From NCBI GenBank assembly GCA_051453625.1, contig JBOZIK010000001.1, positions 203,852,790 to 203,916,789 of the forward strand: 64,000 nucleotides of DNA. Reading direction: 5' to 3'. Made by a program: the position numbers and the translations under genes. Below the pieces are notes generated by a model, which did not search any database, was not told the origin of the DNA, and worked only from the letters and a program-made list of their open reading frames with translations. This document shows positions 10,890-22,659 of the stretch, piece by piece; positions within the stretch are counted from its first letter, which is position 1, and each line of letters opens with the position of its first letter. The DNA is from Welwitschia mirabilis. Taxonomy: Eukaryota > Gnetophyta > Gnetopsida > Welwitschiales.

Positions 10890-11790
10890 TTAGATTAAAA
10901 TTACTTTTTAATTTAGAATCATGATTCTAGATTAAACCCTCCACTCAAATTTCATTTTTTACAATCATTAGGTTAAACATTTTATTAATTTGGAACCTTG
11001 GTTCTAGATTAAACCTTATCTTAACCTAATCTAAAGGATATAATGGGATTAAGTACATTAATAATTCTAGATTAAAACTTAATCTAATATAAAAACCTTT
11101 CTTAACTTTTGATAAGTCTTTCCACTTTAACATTTACATATTTAGGTTAAGCACTTCATTAACCCAAAACCTAAGTTCTAGATTAAACCCTAGCTCAACC
11201 TGATTCTGATTATCAAAGAGGAGGAATGTCTATATTGATGAATCTTCTCACATTATTACTGTGCATTTTCATCTTTAAATTTGGTTAATTAGGTTAAGCA
11301 CTTCATTAATCTAGAATCTAAGTTCTAGATTAATCCCTAGATCCATCTAATTTTGATTATAAAAAAGGAGGAATATCTAGCTCAACAAATCTCCTAACAT
11401 CCTTACTGTGCATTTTTCATATTTAAATATACTTAATTAGATTGAACACTTTATTAACCTAGAATCCAAGCTCTAGATTAATCCCTAGCTTAATTTGATT
11501 TCAACTGCAAAAGAGGAATGTCTTTCTTGATGAATCTTCTCATATGCTTGCTGCATATTTTAATTTTCAAATATGGTTTATCAGATTTATCATTTTATTA
11601 ATCTAAAACCTAAGTTTTAGATTAAACCTTAGCTTAACTTAATCCTAATCACAAATATGAGAAATGTCTTTCTTGATGAACCTCCTCAAACTTTAGGTGA
11701 GTTTTGTAATTCACCTGTTAGGTTAAGTACTTTATTATCTTATCACTTAGGTTTTATGTTAAATTTTAGCTTAACCTAACTTAAATAAAT
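10890..11790 (+). repeat. Tandem repeat array, about 137-148 bp period, in the 3' part of element C
   Basis: At least five diverged units follow one another. The landmark TTAGGTTAAGCACTTCATTA or a variant begins at about 11142, 11289, 11437, 11581 and 11718, which gives spacings of 147, 148, 144 and 137. Each unit goes on with TTCTAGATTAAACCCTAG-like sequence, then GAGGAATGTC and TGATGAATCTTCTCA. Tandem repeats in the 3' untranslated part are a known habit of plant Tat-lineage elements. Confidence 0.75.
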
Positions 11791-12109
11791 CATTAAATTA
11801 AGTACATTATTAATTCAAAATCTTACTTTTAAATTAAATATTAACTTAATATAATGATTATATTTACTCCATGAGGAGAATGAGGATTCGAGGACCAATA
11901 TCAAAAACCCTTAAGTTTTTAAAGGCCCCTCAAATCTTTAATCCACCTTGATGCTAATATAACTTAAGATGTTTGATGATCCTTATTGAGAAAGTTCTTG
12001 ATGATCCTCCTCAAATACCTGATAACAAGATAGTATTAAGGATTTAATGTGTGTATTTTTCAAATTCTTTCCTCTACTTAACTTTATTCTTGACAATCCC
12101 CTCGAGATT

Positions 12110-12770
12110 CTTGCCCCTTCGAGTTTCTATAATATTGAACTACCTAATTAATTAATCCAAAATTAAAATTTCTATATTAACTCTTAACCCAATCTAATAA
12201 TTATGAAGTTTTTGGATTAAAGTATTTTATTAATCTAGAACCTACGTTCTAGATTGAATATTAACTTTATCCAAAAACTATACTTTATTTCATAAAAATT
12301 CTCAATGACTACTCCCCTTCTCTTCCCCTCAAATATTCTTGATAATTCCTTTTAATTTTTTATAATATTGGATTAGATAATTAATTAACTCAAAACCAAA
12401 AGTTCTAGATTAACTCTTAGCTCAATCGAATGATTGTGAAGTTTTGGATTAAATCATTTTATTAATTCATAACCTAGGTTCTAGATTAAATCTTAACTTT
12501 ATCTAAAAACTACACTTTATTTTACAAAAATTTTTTATGAAACCTTGTCTCATTCTAGATAACTTTTTTTGAATTTCTATAATATTTGATTAAGAAATTA
12601 ACTAACCTAGAACCAAAAGTACTAGATTAAATCTTAATCCAATTTAATAATTATGAAGTTTTTGGATTAAAGCACCTTGTTAATCCAAATCCTAGGTTCT
12701 AGAATAAATCTTAACTTTATCCAAAAACTTTACTTTATTTATAAATCATAGGGGGTATCATTCTTAGCAA
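12110..12770 (+). repeat. Second tandem repeat array, about 217-233 bp period, in element C
   Basis: Three units share TTATGAAGTTTTTGGATTAA, beginning at about 12201, 12434 and 12651, followed by TTCTAGATTAAATCTTAAC and CCAAAAACTAYACTTTATTT. The core TTCTAGATTAA also occurs in the array at 10890-11790, so the two arrays probably descend from one sequence with a different unit length. Confidence 0.7.
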
Positions 12771-13640
12771 CTCTTTAATATTCTTAAAAATTCTTGAGTC
12801 TTTACTTTATGTTTATATATGAGGCCTCTTTGAGTTTCATTCTTTAAGACTTTTTATGATAAAAGGATACAGGTTTGAGGGCTCTAGTTAAGAACCCTCA
12901 AGTTTTTGATGACCTCCTCCCAAACCTTAATCCACCTTAATGCTACTTTAAGTCAAGGTATTTAATGATACTTATCTAGAACCCTTAAATTCTCAATTCC
13001 CCTTTGAACAGTACAATAACAAAATAGCATTAAGAATTTTAAATGAGCATTTGTTATATGTCTCTTCAATTTAGTCCCCATTTTTCACTACCATCCATTT
13101 CACACCTTTAGTATGTGGCTTCAAATTGGCTGATGTCTTTTCAATTAATTGTTTTAATATTCCATATCAGCATTTCCTATAAAATTCTTATTGTACGTTA
13201 GAAGAAATCTAGTAAAATCATCCATTTTAAAGTTAAAATAATTTTGCATGTATCATTTTAAGTTATGAATATGGAATTTGGTAAGTTTGCAATTACTTTA
13301 TATGTTATTTTTGTCTATTCTTTTGTTTATTCCTTACAATAGAATCTTTAAAAATTCAATTATCTCTCATGGATTCTTAAGTGATTATTACTCTCAAAGG
13401 TATGCCTTCCAATTTTTTCAATGTATCTAGTAGCATGCTATTTTTTTCTACGGTAGTAGGATGAAATACTTAAAAATGAACTGCTTTGTTTGCTATGTTT
13501 TGCATGTATGATTAAATTTTTTTTTTTTTCAAACACTTCATTGTTTTACATACTTCAATTATTAGACTAAGAATTTCCTCTAAAAAATGCATTCTTCTAG
13601 TTAAAAATTAGTTTGAAGTTTTATCATTTGCGTTTAAGAA
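12771..13640 (+). other. Probable 3' untranslated remainder of element C
   Basis: No reading frame was recognised. Around 13420-13470, AGTAGCATGCTA followed by a GGTAG-rich stretch resembles the D sequence AGAAGCATGCTA with GGTGGAAG at about 53765-53795, which lies 550 bp before the D 3' LTR. A T-rich run lies at 13518-13530. Confidence 0.4.
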
Positions 13641-13689
13641 ATTGAAGAAAAACTTATATCAAGGGTTTTTGCTATAAAGACTTAAATAA

Positions 13690-14120
13690 TTTAACTAGAG
13701 AACTGATTAATAATTTTGGCTATTAGTTAAAAGTAGCTTAGTAAAGTGCTAGAACTATAATTAAGTTAACTTATAAATCAATTAAGAGATAATTGGGTGA
13801 ATTGAAACTTAGCTAACTATAGTTTAACTAATAATTTTAGTTAATTAGTTAATCAAGTGAGGGCTTGTAACTAAAATAAAATTAAGTTCTTATCTTATTT
13901 AAAATGGTAAAGCTAAGATTAAATTAAAAAACTAATTAGTAATTTTTAGTATTAACTAGGCAATTAAATAACTTCATCAAACTAAAAGCCCTAATTAGCA
14001 TATAATATTAAATAAATTTTTGGTTATTAAGATGTAAATCAAAACCCAAGATAAAAGGAAATGTTTACTTAGGACTAATTGATAATCCTAGCTACTAGTA
14101 TAGGAACTAGTTAACTTTAT
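13690..14120 (+). repeat. Weak degenerate repeats with AACTAATTA-ATAATTTT core
   Basis: Four related phrases of the type AACTRATTARTAATTTT followed by a TTAGTTAA-like stretch start near 13701, 13825, 13930 and 14073 (spacings 124, 105 and 143). The similarity is low in very AT-rich sequence, so this may be partly compositional. The rest of 13640-14430 shows nothing recognisable. Confidence 0.35.
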
Positions 14121-14429
14121 CCAAGACTATGAATATAATAATGTTTCTCTAACTAAAATATTTTGATAAAGAATTTCTTTATGTTATCATTATTTTAAAA
14201 GAAAAAACTCTATTTATCAAAATGTAGAATTATATCTTCTCTATATTTTGGAGGGATGATAGTAGATCTCTAGCTGGTAAATTTTAGAATCAAGGTAATT
14301 GGATTAGAATGGATTAACTAGTTAACAATGAGAAAGGATATAATTTTTAAATAATATCTGAATTTTAAAAAAGCCTATAATACAAAGAAGACCAATAAGT
14401 GCTCAAAACCATCATGTCTAGTATCCATT

Positions 14430-16950
14430 TATCCTTTTCTCAAGAGGATCCTCAAAGAATTCTAAATCTAAAAAGTAGAGGAAGATTCATGGGACACATC
14501 AACAGGAAGAAAGATTTGAAGCTGAGTTAGCATTTATTTGGACATATGATAGTTAATAAGAGGATACCCATTGATAAAGGTTTAGAGCCTAAAGTATTTA
14601 TTATATCTAGAATGGTGGCAAGCAACCTTATACCTATACTAAATAAGTAGAAGAAATTAATCTTACTAGAATTATAGATGTATAAGACTATGAAGGATTC
14701 CACCCATCAGAAAAACATGGACATTACTGAAGGAATTTTTTAGATGATAATGAGGCATATCTCAAAATGAAGAAATTGGAAACTAATGGAATCATAGGAT
14801 TAGCATACCCTATAATCATTACTAGGATTTTTAATTACTAGGGAATTAATCTAAGGGTCAACAAGCCTTATATAGAAATCATATGTTAGTATTTATTTGG
14901 GTTCAAGGAACTCGGTATTCTAAAAATCCATCAATATTAAGTGAGACCAAGCACTTCTACTAGCATAGAGTTAGTGTCAGTCAACATAGAAGATCCATCT
15001 ACAACTCAATTTTCCATAAAATTATTATTGTGAACTCTATCCCACCCTAAATTATTTAGTAAGACTTTGGATGAGGATAAATTAGATAGTTTATGTAGAG
15101 TCTTAAACTTGCTTAAAGAGGAAATATAGCTTTCTCTATAGGAGAAAAAGAATTTTGTCATAATAAAAACTCAAAATTCATGCTTGAATATTAAAAATGT
15201 ATTTTTAAAGATGCAATTATAGTAAGAGAGAATGAAGATTATAGTAAAGCAACGAAAAACGAAAGATAGGACAATACTACTTCTTCTTTTAATACATACA
15301 AATAAATTATAAAACAACTATAAGAAGTACATAAAAGAATAGCTAAATTAGAAGTAATTCTAAAATAAAAAAATTCTCCAGAAAGTGGACTAAGAAAGAA
15401 ACTAGATTTACTTGTATTCTTGTTATAGAGCTTAACAACTTTAAAAAAATATGATGTGAGCTATATGGAATGATAGCAAAAATTTATCACACTCATACAT
15501 AATGAAGGGTCATTGCCCTTAAATAAATAATATTTTAAGAGAAGTTTTATAGATTTATAAGGTTTTAATGAAAAATATATGAAAATTCAAGTTGATGCAA
15601 AGGATTACAGACAAAAATGGACATATGGTTTAGCTTTAAATGATACTTATAAAAGATAACTTAAAGAAAATAAAATATTAATTCAATAATTGTAGGACGA
15701 TAATAGCTAGCTATAAGAAAAAATTAACCACACTGATAGGTTACAAGGACTTATGCAATTAATTGATAGTTTCACCTTGGGACCTATCCTAGTAAAAGTA
15801 AAATAAGAAAGTAAAAACCTATTAAGAACAATTAGGGATCCAACTAAAAGTAGCCATTTTGAAATATTCTAGCTAAAATAGATTAGAGAAACTATAACCT
15901 AGCATATGGAAGAAACATTAGAGCTAAAATTTAAGGATTATATGAAATAATCCTTAGAAAATTTTAAAAATAATATCAAAATAGTATGCTTGGAATAAAT
16001 GTAGACCATCATTCAAAACTTAGAAAAGGAAAATTTGAAATTAGTAGATCATATTATAATGATGGAAGTTAAATTAGGCAAAATATTAGGCTTTATGTTT
16101 GATGAAATTAGAATTCCTAGGAGGGTAATTACTATCCACATAAATTATATGATTTATTGGACAATTTTCAAGAACAATTACAAAATGTAACACATAAATA
16201 CTCTAGGTATTATTCTAAGAGTAATGAAATTTTTGATACTTTCATAAAACATTTGCAAAAATTAAAAAGCATCTTAGATGAAGAGAGAAAAGACCTAACT
16301 ATTGAATAAATAATAAACATAATGAATACAACGGCCACCCAGTTTAGTAAAATTATAGAAGAATGTAAGTTGTATTAGATTAGTTTTTGATCCGTTTACA
16401 AGATCTACAGCAACTTTTCTTACTCCAAGAGAGAATGGCCTTAAATATAAACATGATGGAAGGTGCATTTGTTAAAATTTTTACTATATTTTAATTTGGA
16501 GATGCTATAGAGGTCTACACAATTTCATTTATATAGACATTTAGGAAAGGAATAATTGGTTGTATTACACTTATTGCTTTACTTCCTTATCTTCTACTGA
16601 GCCATAAGGCACTCAATCAAAGAACCTTCCTATTTCAAAAATAAAAAGAAAAATTCCATAAGATAAGACTACTACAAGAGTAATAGGAAAATAAAAAGTT
16701 ATAAAGATTTAAAGAGTCTCAACCCCTAAGGAAATTGAAGCATTAAATTTAGAAGATCTAGCTCTATTACAGAAGCAGAAAAAAGTATTGCAAGAAATTA
16801 ATAAGAAAAGAAAATCTACATACTTAGTCTCATAGCTAACTAGACAAGAATTACTTAAAGAATAATCTTTTAAAAAGAAATCAAATAAATAGTTGTATTG
16901 TAAAAATTATTAAGGAACTAATAAAAACTTAAGTATGATAAAAACTAATC
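14430..16950 (+). pseudogene. Decayed sense reading frame of unknown family, possibly a retrotransposon extra ORF
   Basis: I do not recognise this gene with certainty. Near 14430-15230 the plus strand carries coherent protein text across frames: SSIHLSFSQEDPQRI, GHMIVNKRIPIDKGLEPKVF, LETNGIIGLAYPIIITRIFN and LVSVNIEDPSTTQFSIKLLL. The middle (15300-16370) is rich in charged residues and may form coiled coils (for example LKSILDEERKDLTIE near 16270). The end (16600-16950) is basic, with KEIEALNLEDLALL and LVS.LTRQELLKE. Stops fall mostly at Gln-like positions. The first part recalls the putative plant transposon protein domains carried by some plant LTR elements, but that is an impression. It sits between C and the LTR at 17061 and has no counterpart in element D. 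Confidence 0.4.
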
Positions 16951-17060
16951 AGCCAAAAATTTTTATCTTTATTTTTTAATTTTATTAACTTGTTTAAATT
17001 AATTAATGCATGTTATACATATATTTTTAATTGGTATTTTAATCTCTAGCATCATTAATA

Positions 17061-17927
17061 TGGAGAGAATGTTTATGTATAAATACATGTTTCTACACAC
17101 ATTAATATAATTTAACAAGAATACGATAATACTTAGTAAGGGAGTGTAAGGTAAAGCAACTAAAAACTAGAAAATAGAAATTACTATCCTCATGATACTA
17201 CAATTAACAAGCAAGAATAGGAATAAACCAAGGAGGAGTTAGAATCCATGAATAAAAGGGCAAGAAGGAAATGAGTGAGAGATCATTTGATAAAAATAAA
17301 AAATAAGACTAGCAATAACCAGAAGAGGATTAAAAGCTAGAGATCAAGAGGAAAGTAGCTTCAAGCACATCCTAAGAAAGAGAGCATCACTTATTGTAGT
17401 TTCAAGTATTACCCAAAAAAGGAACTACTTTTATTAGTAATCTCTAAAATTATCATATTAGCTAAATTTAAAAACTAAAAAATTATTCTTGATGTTATTA
17501 TAATGAACTATTATTTTACTTGAAAAAGTGAAGTTCTTATATCTGTGCTTCTATATCTTTAACTAAAAGGTATTAGGATTATACAATGCTTAGAAATAGG
17601 TATTGTTTAGTACTGCTACAAGATTTTTTTTTTTGTTATTTAAATTCCAGACTTTTATTTTGTGTACACATTAAGGCATTTATATAACATTATTTTGAAT
17701 CTTAACTTAAAAGATTCAAGTAATTGTTCTTAAGAGTTAATTCTTGGGAATACAATTTAGACTAAGCTAGTTGTAAACTTAGCTATTTTTATTAGTTTTG
17801 TAGTAACCTTTTAAAAAAAAAAAAAGACTTCTCTTATTTAACAATGCATTAGCTAGTATTTTAAATACAATATTATGCAATTCATTATATTCCTACACTC
17901 TTTTTATATAAAAATAAGAAGCCATCA
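17061..17927 (+). repeat. 5' LTR related to that of element D
   Basis: It starts with TGGAGAGAATG and ends CCATCA, with D-like blocks in order. CTTAGAAATAGGTATTG near 17590 matches CTTAGAAATAAGTATTG of D; a TTACTTGAAAAAGT phrase near 17518 and a TTCAAGTAA phrase near 17717 also match. Right after the CA end comes the same TTTT and primer-binding-like sequence as in D, so this is a 5' LTR. It is strongly diverged from D, and the exact start is uncertain by a few bases. No 3' partner was found. Confidence 0.6.
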
Positions 17928-18035
17928 TTTTAGCAATAGAAGGATAGCCCTTTAAAGTTAATTAATAAAGATTAAAAAAATGAAAGACATGTGTCTATAG
18001 ATTATCCTTCTTATGAAGATCATAATAATACAATA
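17928..18035 (+). other. Primer-binding site and leader of the truncated D-like element
   Basis: TTTTAGCAATAGAAGGATAG follows the LTR end and matches TTTTGGTGATAGAAGGAAAG after the D 5' LTR at 44675; the alignment continues for about 46 bases with one indel. The similarity then fades and Ty1/copia coding sequence begins, so the element is cut off after its leader. Confidence 0.5.
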
Positions 18036-18079
18036 GGTTTATCTAAGTTTACTAGTGATTCAAATCACATAAAGACTTC

Positions 18080-18710
18080 ATTAATAATGAACTTTGCTAC
18101 TATTATAGATGGCCCTCCTAAGATCCATACATGGGTTGTTGATTTAAGTTATTCTTCTCCTACATGATTATTGATGTTATTATATTCTATTAGTTGAAAA
18201 TTTATAAAGGTCCCTCCATTTGTATTGATAATGGAAAACCAATTCATATCAAGGGAATTGATTTAGTTGTAATGAAGACTTTGAATGATGGTGAGATCAT
18301 TATTTAAGATGCATTGTACATGCCTAGATTATCATACTTCTTGTTTTCTATTATTCAATTAATAAATAATTGATTCTTTATTAATTTTTAATATTCAAAG
18401 TGAAAAATATTCAAGGTTTCCATTGAAATTGTATTATTTCTAAGAATAAGTAAAAAAATTGTTCCTATTAAATGATGATCTAGATAAGGAGGTATTTGTT
18501 ATAGCTAAGTATGAATATGTATAATTGTGGCATAAGATATTTGACCATGTCAATGTTGTTTTTCTATAGTTCATTAATAAAAAAGGTAAATTAAATGAAA
18601 TATCTAAGTTAATTACACCTCTTGCACCTAGATGTAAGGTGTATGTTATCTTTGAGTAACATAGAACTTCACATCTAACTTTTAGTCCCAATCACCTTTA
18701 GAGTTAGTGC
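18080..18710 (+). pseudogene. Copia protease remnant and gag-pre-integrase domain
   Basis: Near 18130 the frame reads WVVDLSYSS, matching the copia protease start W-V-[IV]-D-S-G-A-S with the DSG motif destroyed. Then, in another frame, come KPIHIKGIDLVVMKTLNDGE and a DALYMPRLSYFL block near 18310-18340. The gag-pre-integrase domain follows near 18485-18600: DKEVFVIAKYEYV, then LWHKIFDHVNVVFL. In this domain LWH.R.GH is typical and the second part of the zinc-binding pair is kept (H..H). The C..C part is not clear. Frameshifts and stops exclude function. Confidence 0.7.
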
Positions 18711-19330
18711 ATATGAATTGATGTGAACAAAAAAATAAATCATCTATTAGTATAGATAATTAATTATTTATGATTAATAATGATCTCTCTTTCATTTTAT
18801 TTGAATTTATTTTTTTGAGGTTAAAGTCTCAAACATTTAGATAATTTAAGAACTTAACCATCGTTGAACATGAATATAATAAAAATGTGAAGTCAATTTG
18901 AACAAATCATGGTGGATAATTTTATTCAAGTGAATTTAATGACTCTTATGGAAAGTTAGATATCCACAAGCAAATAAAGTAGAATTACACTCCGTAGGAA
19001 AATGGAGTGGTGAAACACAAAAAAAAAAAAAAAAAGAAGAAGAAGATCATGTACTATGTGATATTATTTATTAAATAAGGCTTATATTTCAAATAAAAAT
19101 GGGTAAAATAATTATTTAATACAATTATTTATCAAATTATAGATTTCCTTTTGATAGTGAAAATAAGATTCCTTATGAATATCTACATGGTTACCCTCTA
19201 TCAATTGAGCATCTACAAGTTTTTGGATGAGTATGTTGGCTTTACAAACCCTAATAAAAAAATCCTAGTAAGTGAAGTAATTAAGCTGTTATGTTCATAT
19301 TTCTATGTTAATTACCAGTGATAAAGGGTT
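18711..19330 (+). pseudogene. Copia integrase core
   Basis: The integrase catalytic core is recognisable near 18880-19030: a block where active relatives read RSDHGGEFYS is here TNHGG, stop, FYSSEF, so the second catalytic Asp has become Asn. YTP, stop, ENGVVKHKKK follows; the usual motif is YTPQQNGVVERKNR, so the catalytic Glu is Lys. A run of about 15 A followed by AAG repeats (19019-19046) has expanded at the lysine codons. After that come NKAYISNKNG and a LQVFG-like block near 19213-19230. The reading frame breaks repeatedly. Confidence 0.75.
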
Positions 19331-21170
19331 ATCACTACCTTAACATGAAGATTAACACATAACATCTTAGCATTAATGTGACATTTAATAAAGAAGTTAT
19401 GAAGATGTATGATGGAGAAAATAAAGATTTAAAATAAGAATTTTTAATTAAATTAATAAAAATTCCATGCATGACATGAAATACAACATGTGTAGAAAAT
19501 GATTTAATTAAAAAGTTAGTCACAAATAAGGATGCGAATGTGAGGTCTTCACGTACATAACTAGAGTTTGTCTATCCAAAGAACAAGCTAACAAAATAAC
19601 CTGCTACACTTCATCTTTAAGCTAACCCTACCTATGAAGATTATAAATGCATGTCTTATAATTATTTTTTCTATACAAATCAATTAGCATTATTATCATT
19701 TTATATTCATCTACAAAGATGTTAAATCATGAAGATAGTGAGCTTGCAAAGAGGTCGTGTGTTACTACTACATATTATTGCAAAGATTTACTACAAAAAT
19801 TTAGAATAGATTACCACTATTATCTTACTCATTTTGATGCATTGTATTATAAATGATCTATCAAAAAGTCAAGTGATGCTAGAGAAATTACAAAATATAC
19901 TAAAGAAATTATGGTAAAAGCTAAAAACATTATGAAAGAAATGAAGGAAAATATTAGAAAATTCCAAGAAAAGAAGAAGAAAATAAGAAAAATAATAAAA
20001 TATAAGGGATTACCGTATTAGTAGTCTGGTATCATTAAAATATGTTTCTAGTCATCATAAGAACTATATGCAAGATTGTAGTACTTTTCAGACTTTGTAT
20101 AGTATGGAAGAGAGGACCTATGCATAACCATTTTAAGTAACAATTGCAAGAACTTTATTCAAAAGAAAAAGAATAGAGGGTAGTCCTCTTTCTTAAAAAT
20201 AATGATTGTTTATTATGTTTAAAAATAAGGACATCATGTATAGTATAAAAGTAAGCCACCACTTTTAATAAAAAGATTTATTTATTTAATGAAATTAGAG
20301 CTATAAACTAAAAGGGGTCATTACCTTGAGTAATTAACTTTCAAATTTTTAATAAGTGACTACAAGAAAAGAGGGATTAACTCTATTAAAGAATAACTTG
20401 TTGAATTTTTAGTTGCACATGTGGAAAAAAAGAATGGAATAATCCTTTGAATAAAAAATAATGATTTTCTATATTTTTCTATGTAGGTGGTAATATTAAA
20501 AAAAGGGAGTCCAACCTGCTTTAGTAATTTTTTGAATTTTGTAGTAATAGAAAAGAGGGAAATACATATCCCGCAAATCAAAATAACACCTTTTTTGTTG
20601 AAAAATAATGAACCTTCTCCTATTTTACTATTTTAAAATATGGTATTTTTCTAAATATTTTATAGTTTTCAATTCAGATGAAACATCTATTTTTATCAGA
20701 GAATTTTTATGATAACACTAAATTTTTTAAAAAGGGTAAAAATCCTTAATTTATAAAATTTTTCTAATGCAGGGTGATGACATGATCGTAGCTCCTAATA
20801 AAGGTGATTTGATAATGGGCATGAGGGAAAATTAACTTCCTTTACAACGTTGATGTAACATCATGCAAGTGACAGATGATGATGCATATCATATTCCTCT
20901 TGATTTTCCAATAGAGCAAGATGCACATGATCATCAGTTATAAGATGCATTTATTAAGGTCATTAAAATAGATGATTACATAGCCATAAATAATACCTAT
21001 AATAATTTACAATAGAATTTAATTCAAGGATCTAGAACACATGACTATAATCATATTACTTGGCTTTTCAAATACTTGATGCATAATGTAATAGACAGTT
21101 ACGTGTTATCAGCGTTATATCCTCATCTCTAATACCCATGATAACCTACTTACCTTGGGAAAGATCAAGT
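19331..21170 (+). other. Unusually long stretch between copia integrase and RT, origin unknown
   Basis: Integrase and RT are usually linked by several hundred bases; here about 1.8 kb separates them. At 19860-20020 a lysine-rich frame (KKSSDAREITKYTKEIMVKA) is open for about 55 codons. At 20145-20620 phrases around GAAAAGAGGG and AAAAATAATGATT recur. At 20765-20776 a T-rich run plus CTAATGCAG looks like a 3' splice site, followed by a readable frame with DDAYHIPLDFPIEQDA and NHITWLFKYLMHNVIDSY. This may be an insertion in the copia element, or host sequence captured by it. I recognise no family. Confidence 0.35.
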
Positions 21171-22010
21171 AATTTTTGAGTGACATGAAGTAATGAAGAA
21201 GAATATTGCATAAATTTTTGAATGATAACACATGAAAGCTTATACCTATTCTAGTAGGGAAGAAATCTCTTATCACTTCTTAGGTATGCAAAACTAAATA
21301 TGACTATAAAGGTAATCTGGTTAAACAAAATATATAGCTTATTATTAATTGATACTTGTAGCAATATGACTTTGATTATAAGGATGTGATTACTTATATA
21401 GTGAGATTTAAGATTATTCAACTTTTAATTACCTATGCAGTACAAATGGAATGGCATATTTATTAAATAAACATGTCATTTACCTTTTTAAAAGAACACT
21501 TTGAGAAGGAGGTGTATGTTGTTTAGGTAGAGATATTTATTAATATCAAAGTTCTAGGATATGTTCTCAAGTTAAAGAAAGTTATATATGATCTCAATTA
21601 AGTACAATACACTTAATTTCATATGATTAATAACTACTTTCAATACATGAATATTACAACATGCTTAATAAAGCCCATGGTCTATGTTACATAGGCATAT
21701 TTTATGTTATCTTTATAGATTTTAAATATCATTTTCTAGTTCTTTTTAAATAATTTAATGATATGGTATAAATATAGCATGATGAATCAATTTGAGATGA
21801 TAGATCTCAAAAAGTTTTCTTACTTCTTAGACATATAGTTTAAGAGGTAGAAAAATGGTATATTTCTTACTTAGGAAAAAAAATGCCTTAGATCTTTTCA
21901 AGAACTATGGAAGGGAGAGTTTTAGATTGATTTCATTACCTTTAGAGTATAGTCTAAATCTTTTAAAGAACAAGGGAATACTTCTACTAGATGCCTATTA
22001 GTATAGCTCA
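21171..22010 (+). pseudogene. Copia reverse transcriptase
   Basis: The RT starts near 21190 with a decayed W.KAM.EE block and NDNT.KLIPILVGKKSLI, followed by VCKTKYDYKGNLVKQN near 21284 (typical KWVYKTKY.S.GN). Further blocks are FKIIQLLITYAVQMEWHIY near 21410, FEKEVYVV and GYVLKLKKVIYDLN near 21560-21600. The region that should hold the YVDD box (about 21700-21730) is too altered to see it. Next come an M-I-D-L stretch near 21800 and a KNGIFLT-like block near 21850. The order and wording fit Ty1/copia RT closely, but there are many stops. Confidence 0.8.
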
Positions 22011-22039
22011 TTAGTGGAATTATCATTTTACTTAATGCA

Positions 22040-22620
22040 TATTAGACTAGAACTTGTCTTTTTTGTACACTTAGTTTCTTAATTTATAGTAGATTTAACT
22101 TTTTAAAACACATACTCATACATATGATAAATACATCTTATTATGGGATATCTTATAGAGATCTTGGCACATTTAGCTTATTTGTGTGGTGCAATGCTGA
22201 TTGGACCAATAACATCAATAGTTATAGAAGCATAACTAAAGCATCATTCTTTCTTATATATTACATATTTTCATGGAGATCAATTAAATACACAAGCATA
22301 GCTTTATCTATAATCAAAGTATATTACATGGTAATTATTACTACACCCCATAATGCAATGTATCTATGCAACTTATTTATTGAGCTACACATACCTATTA
22401 AATTATTAATTAAAATGTTTGTGGATAACATTGTTGTCATAGAAATATCAAATAATCTTGTTCACCATAGACATACAAAACATGTAAATATTAATTACCA
22501 TTTCATTATAAAGGTTGATACTAATGAATTTATCAAACTAATACCTACTTAGATAAAAGACTAGTGTGTAGATATCTTAATCAAGGTTTACTAGTGAAAG
22601 AGACTTAAATTCTTTTTATT
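22040..22620 (+). pseudogene. Copia RNase H with an open stretch of 142 codons
   Basis: RNase H would remove the RNA strand during reverse transcription. The open stretch runs from 22124 to 22552. Visible are WCNADWTNNINSYRSITKAS (usual WCDADWAGD), with the second Asp of CNAD kept; then SWRSIKYTSIALSIIKVYYM, where relatives have LSSTEAEYMA, so the catalytic Glu is gone; then MFVDNIVVIEISNN with VDN kept; then HHRHTKHVNINYHFI. After the stop at 22550 the usual QVADILTKPL block appears altered (CVDILIKV). The absence of stops here is probably chance, since active residues are lost. It lies about 100 bp before the 3' LTR. Confidence 0.85.
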
Positions 22621-22659
22621 CATGATTAGAGTTTTCAGAAAAAATTTCAAGTAAGTTAA

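Larger units (their letters stand above)
4690..13500 (+). mobile_element. Ty3/gypsy element C (same family as D), degraded, ends unclear
   Basis: Going left to right the element holds the gag C-terminal part, protease, RT, RNase H, integrase, a noncoding stretch, an antisense reading frame (9802-10509) and tandem repeats. The same order occurs in the complete element D at 43822-55276, and the encoded proteins match D throughout. The part before gag and the 5' LTR are missing. No 3' LTR like that of D is found where expected (about 13900-14400), so both ends are truncated or too decayed to see. A short stretch at about 13420-13470 still matches the D 3' region at about 53760-53810. All coding parts contain many stops. 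Confidence 0.75.

Noticed and set aside
13690-14120. 3' LTR of element C
   Set aside because: It lies where the LTR would be expected, but none of the blocks shared by the LTRs at 17061, 43822 and 54318 is present.
14430-16950. Integrated plant pararetrovirus
   Set aside because: I considered it for the unidentified frames here and at 37690-39700, but saw no RT, movement-protein or coat motif that would support it.
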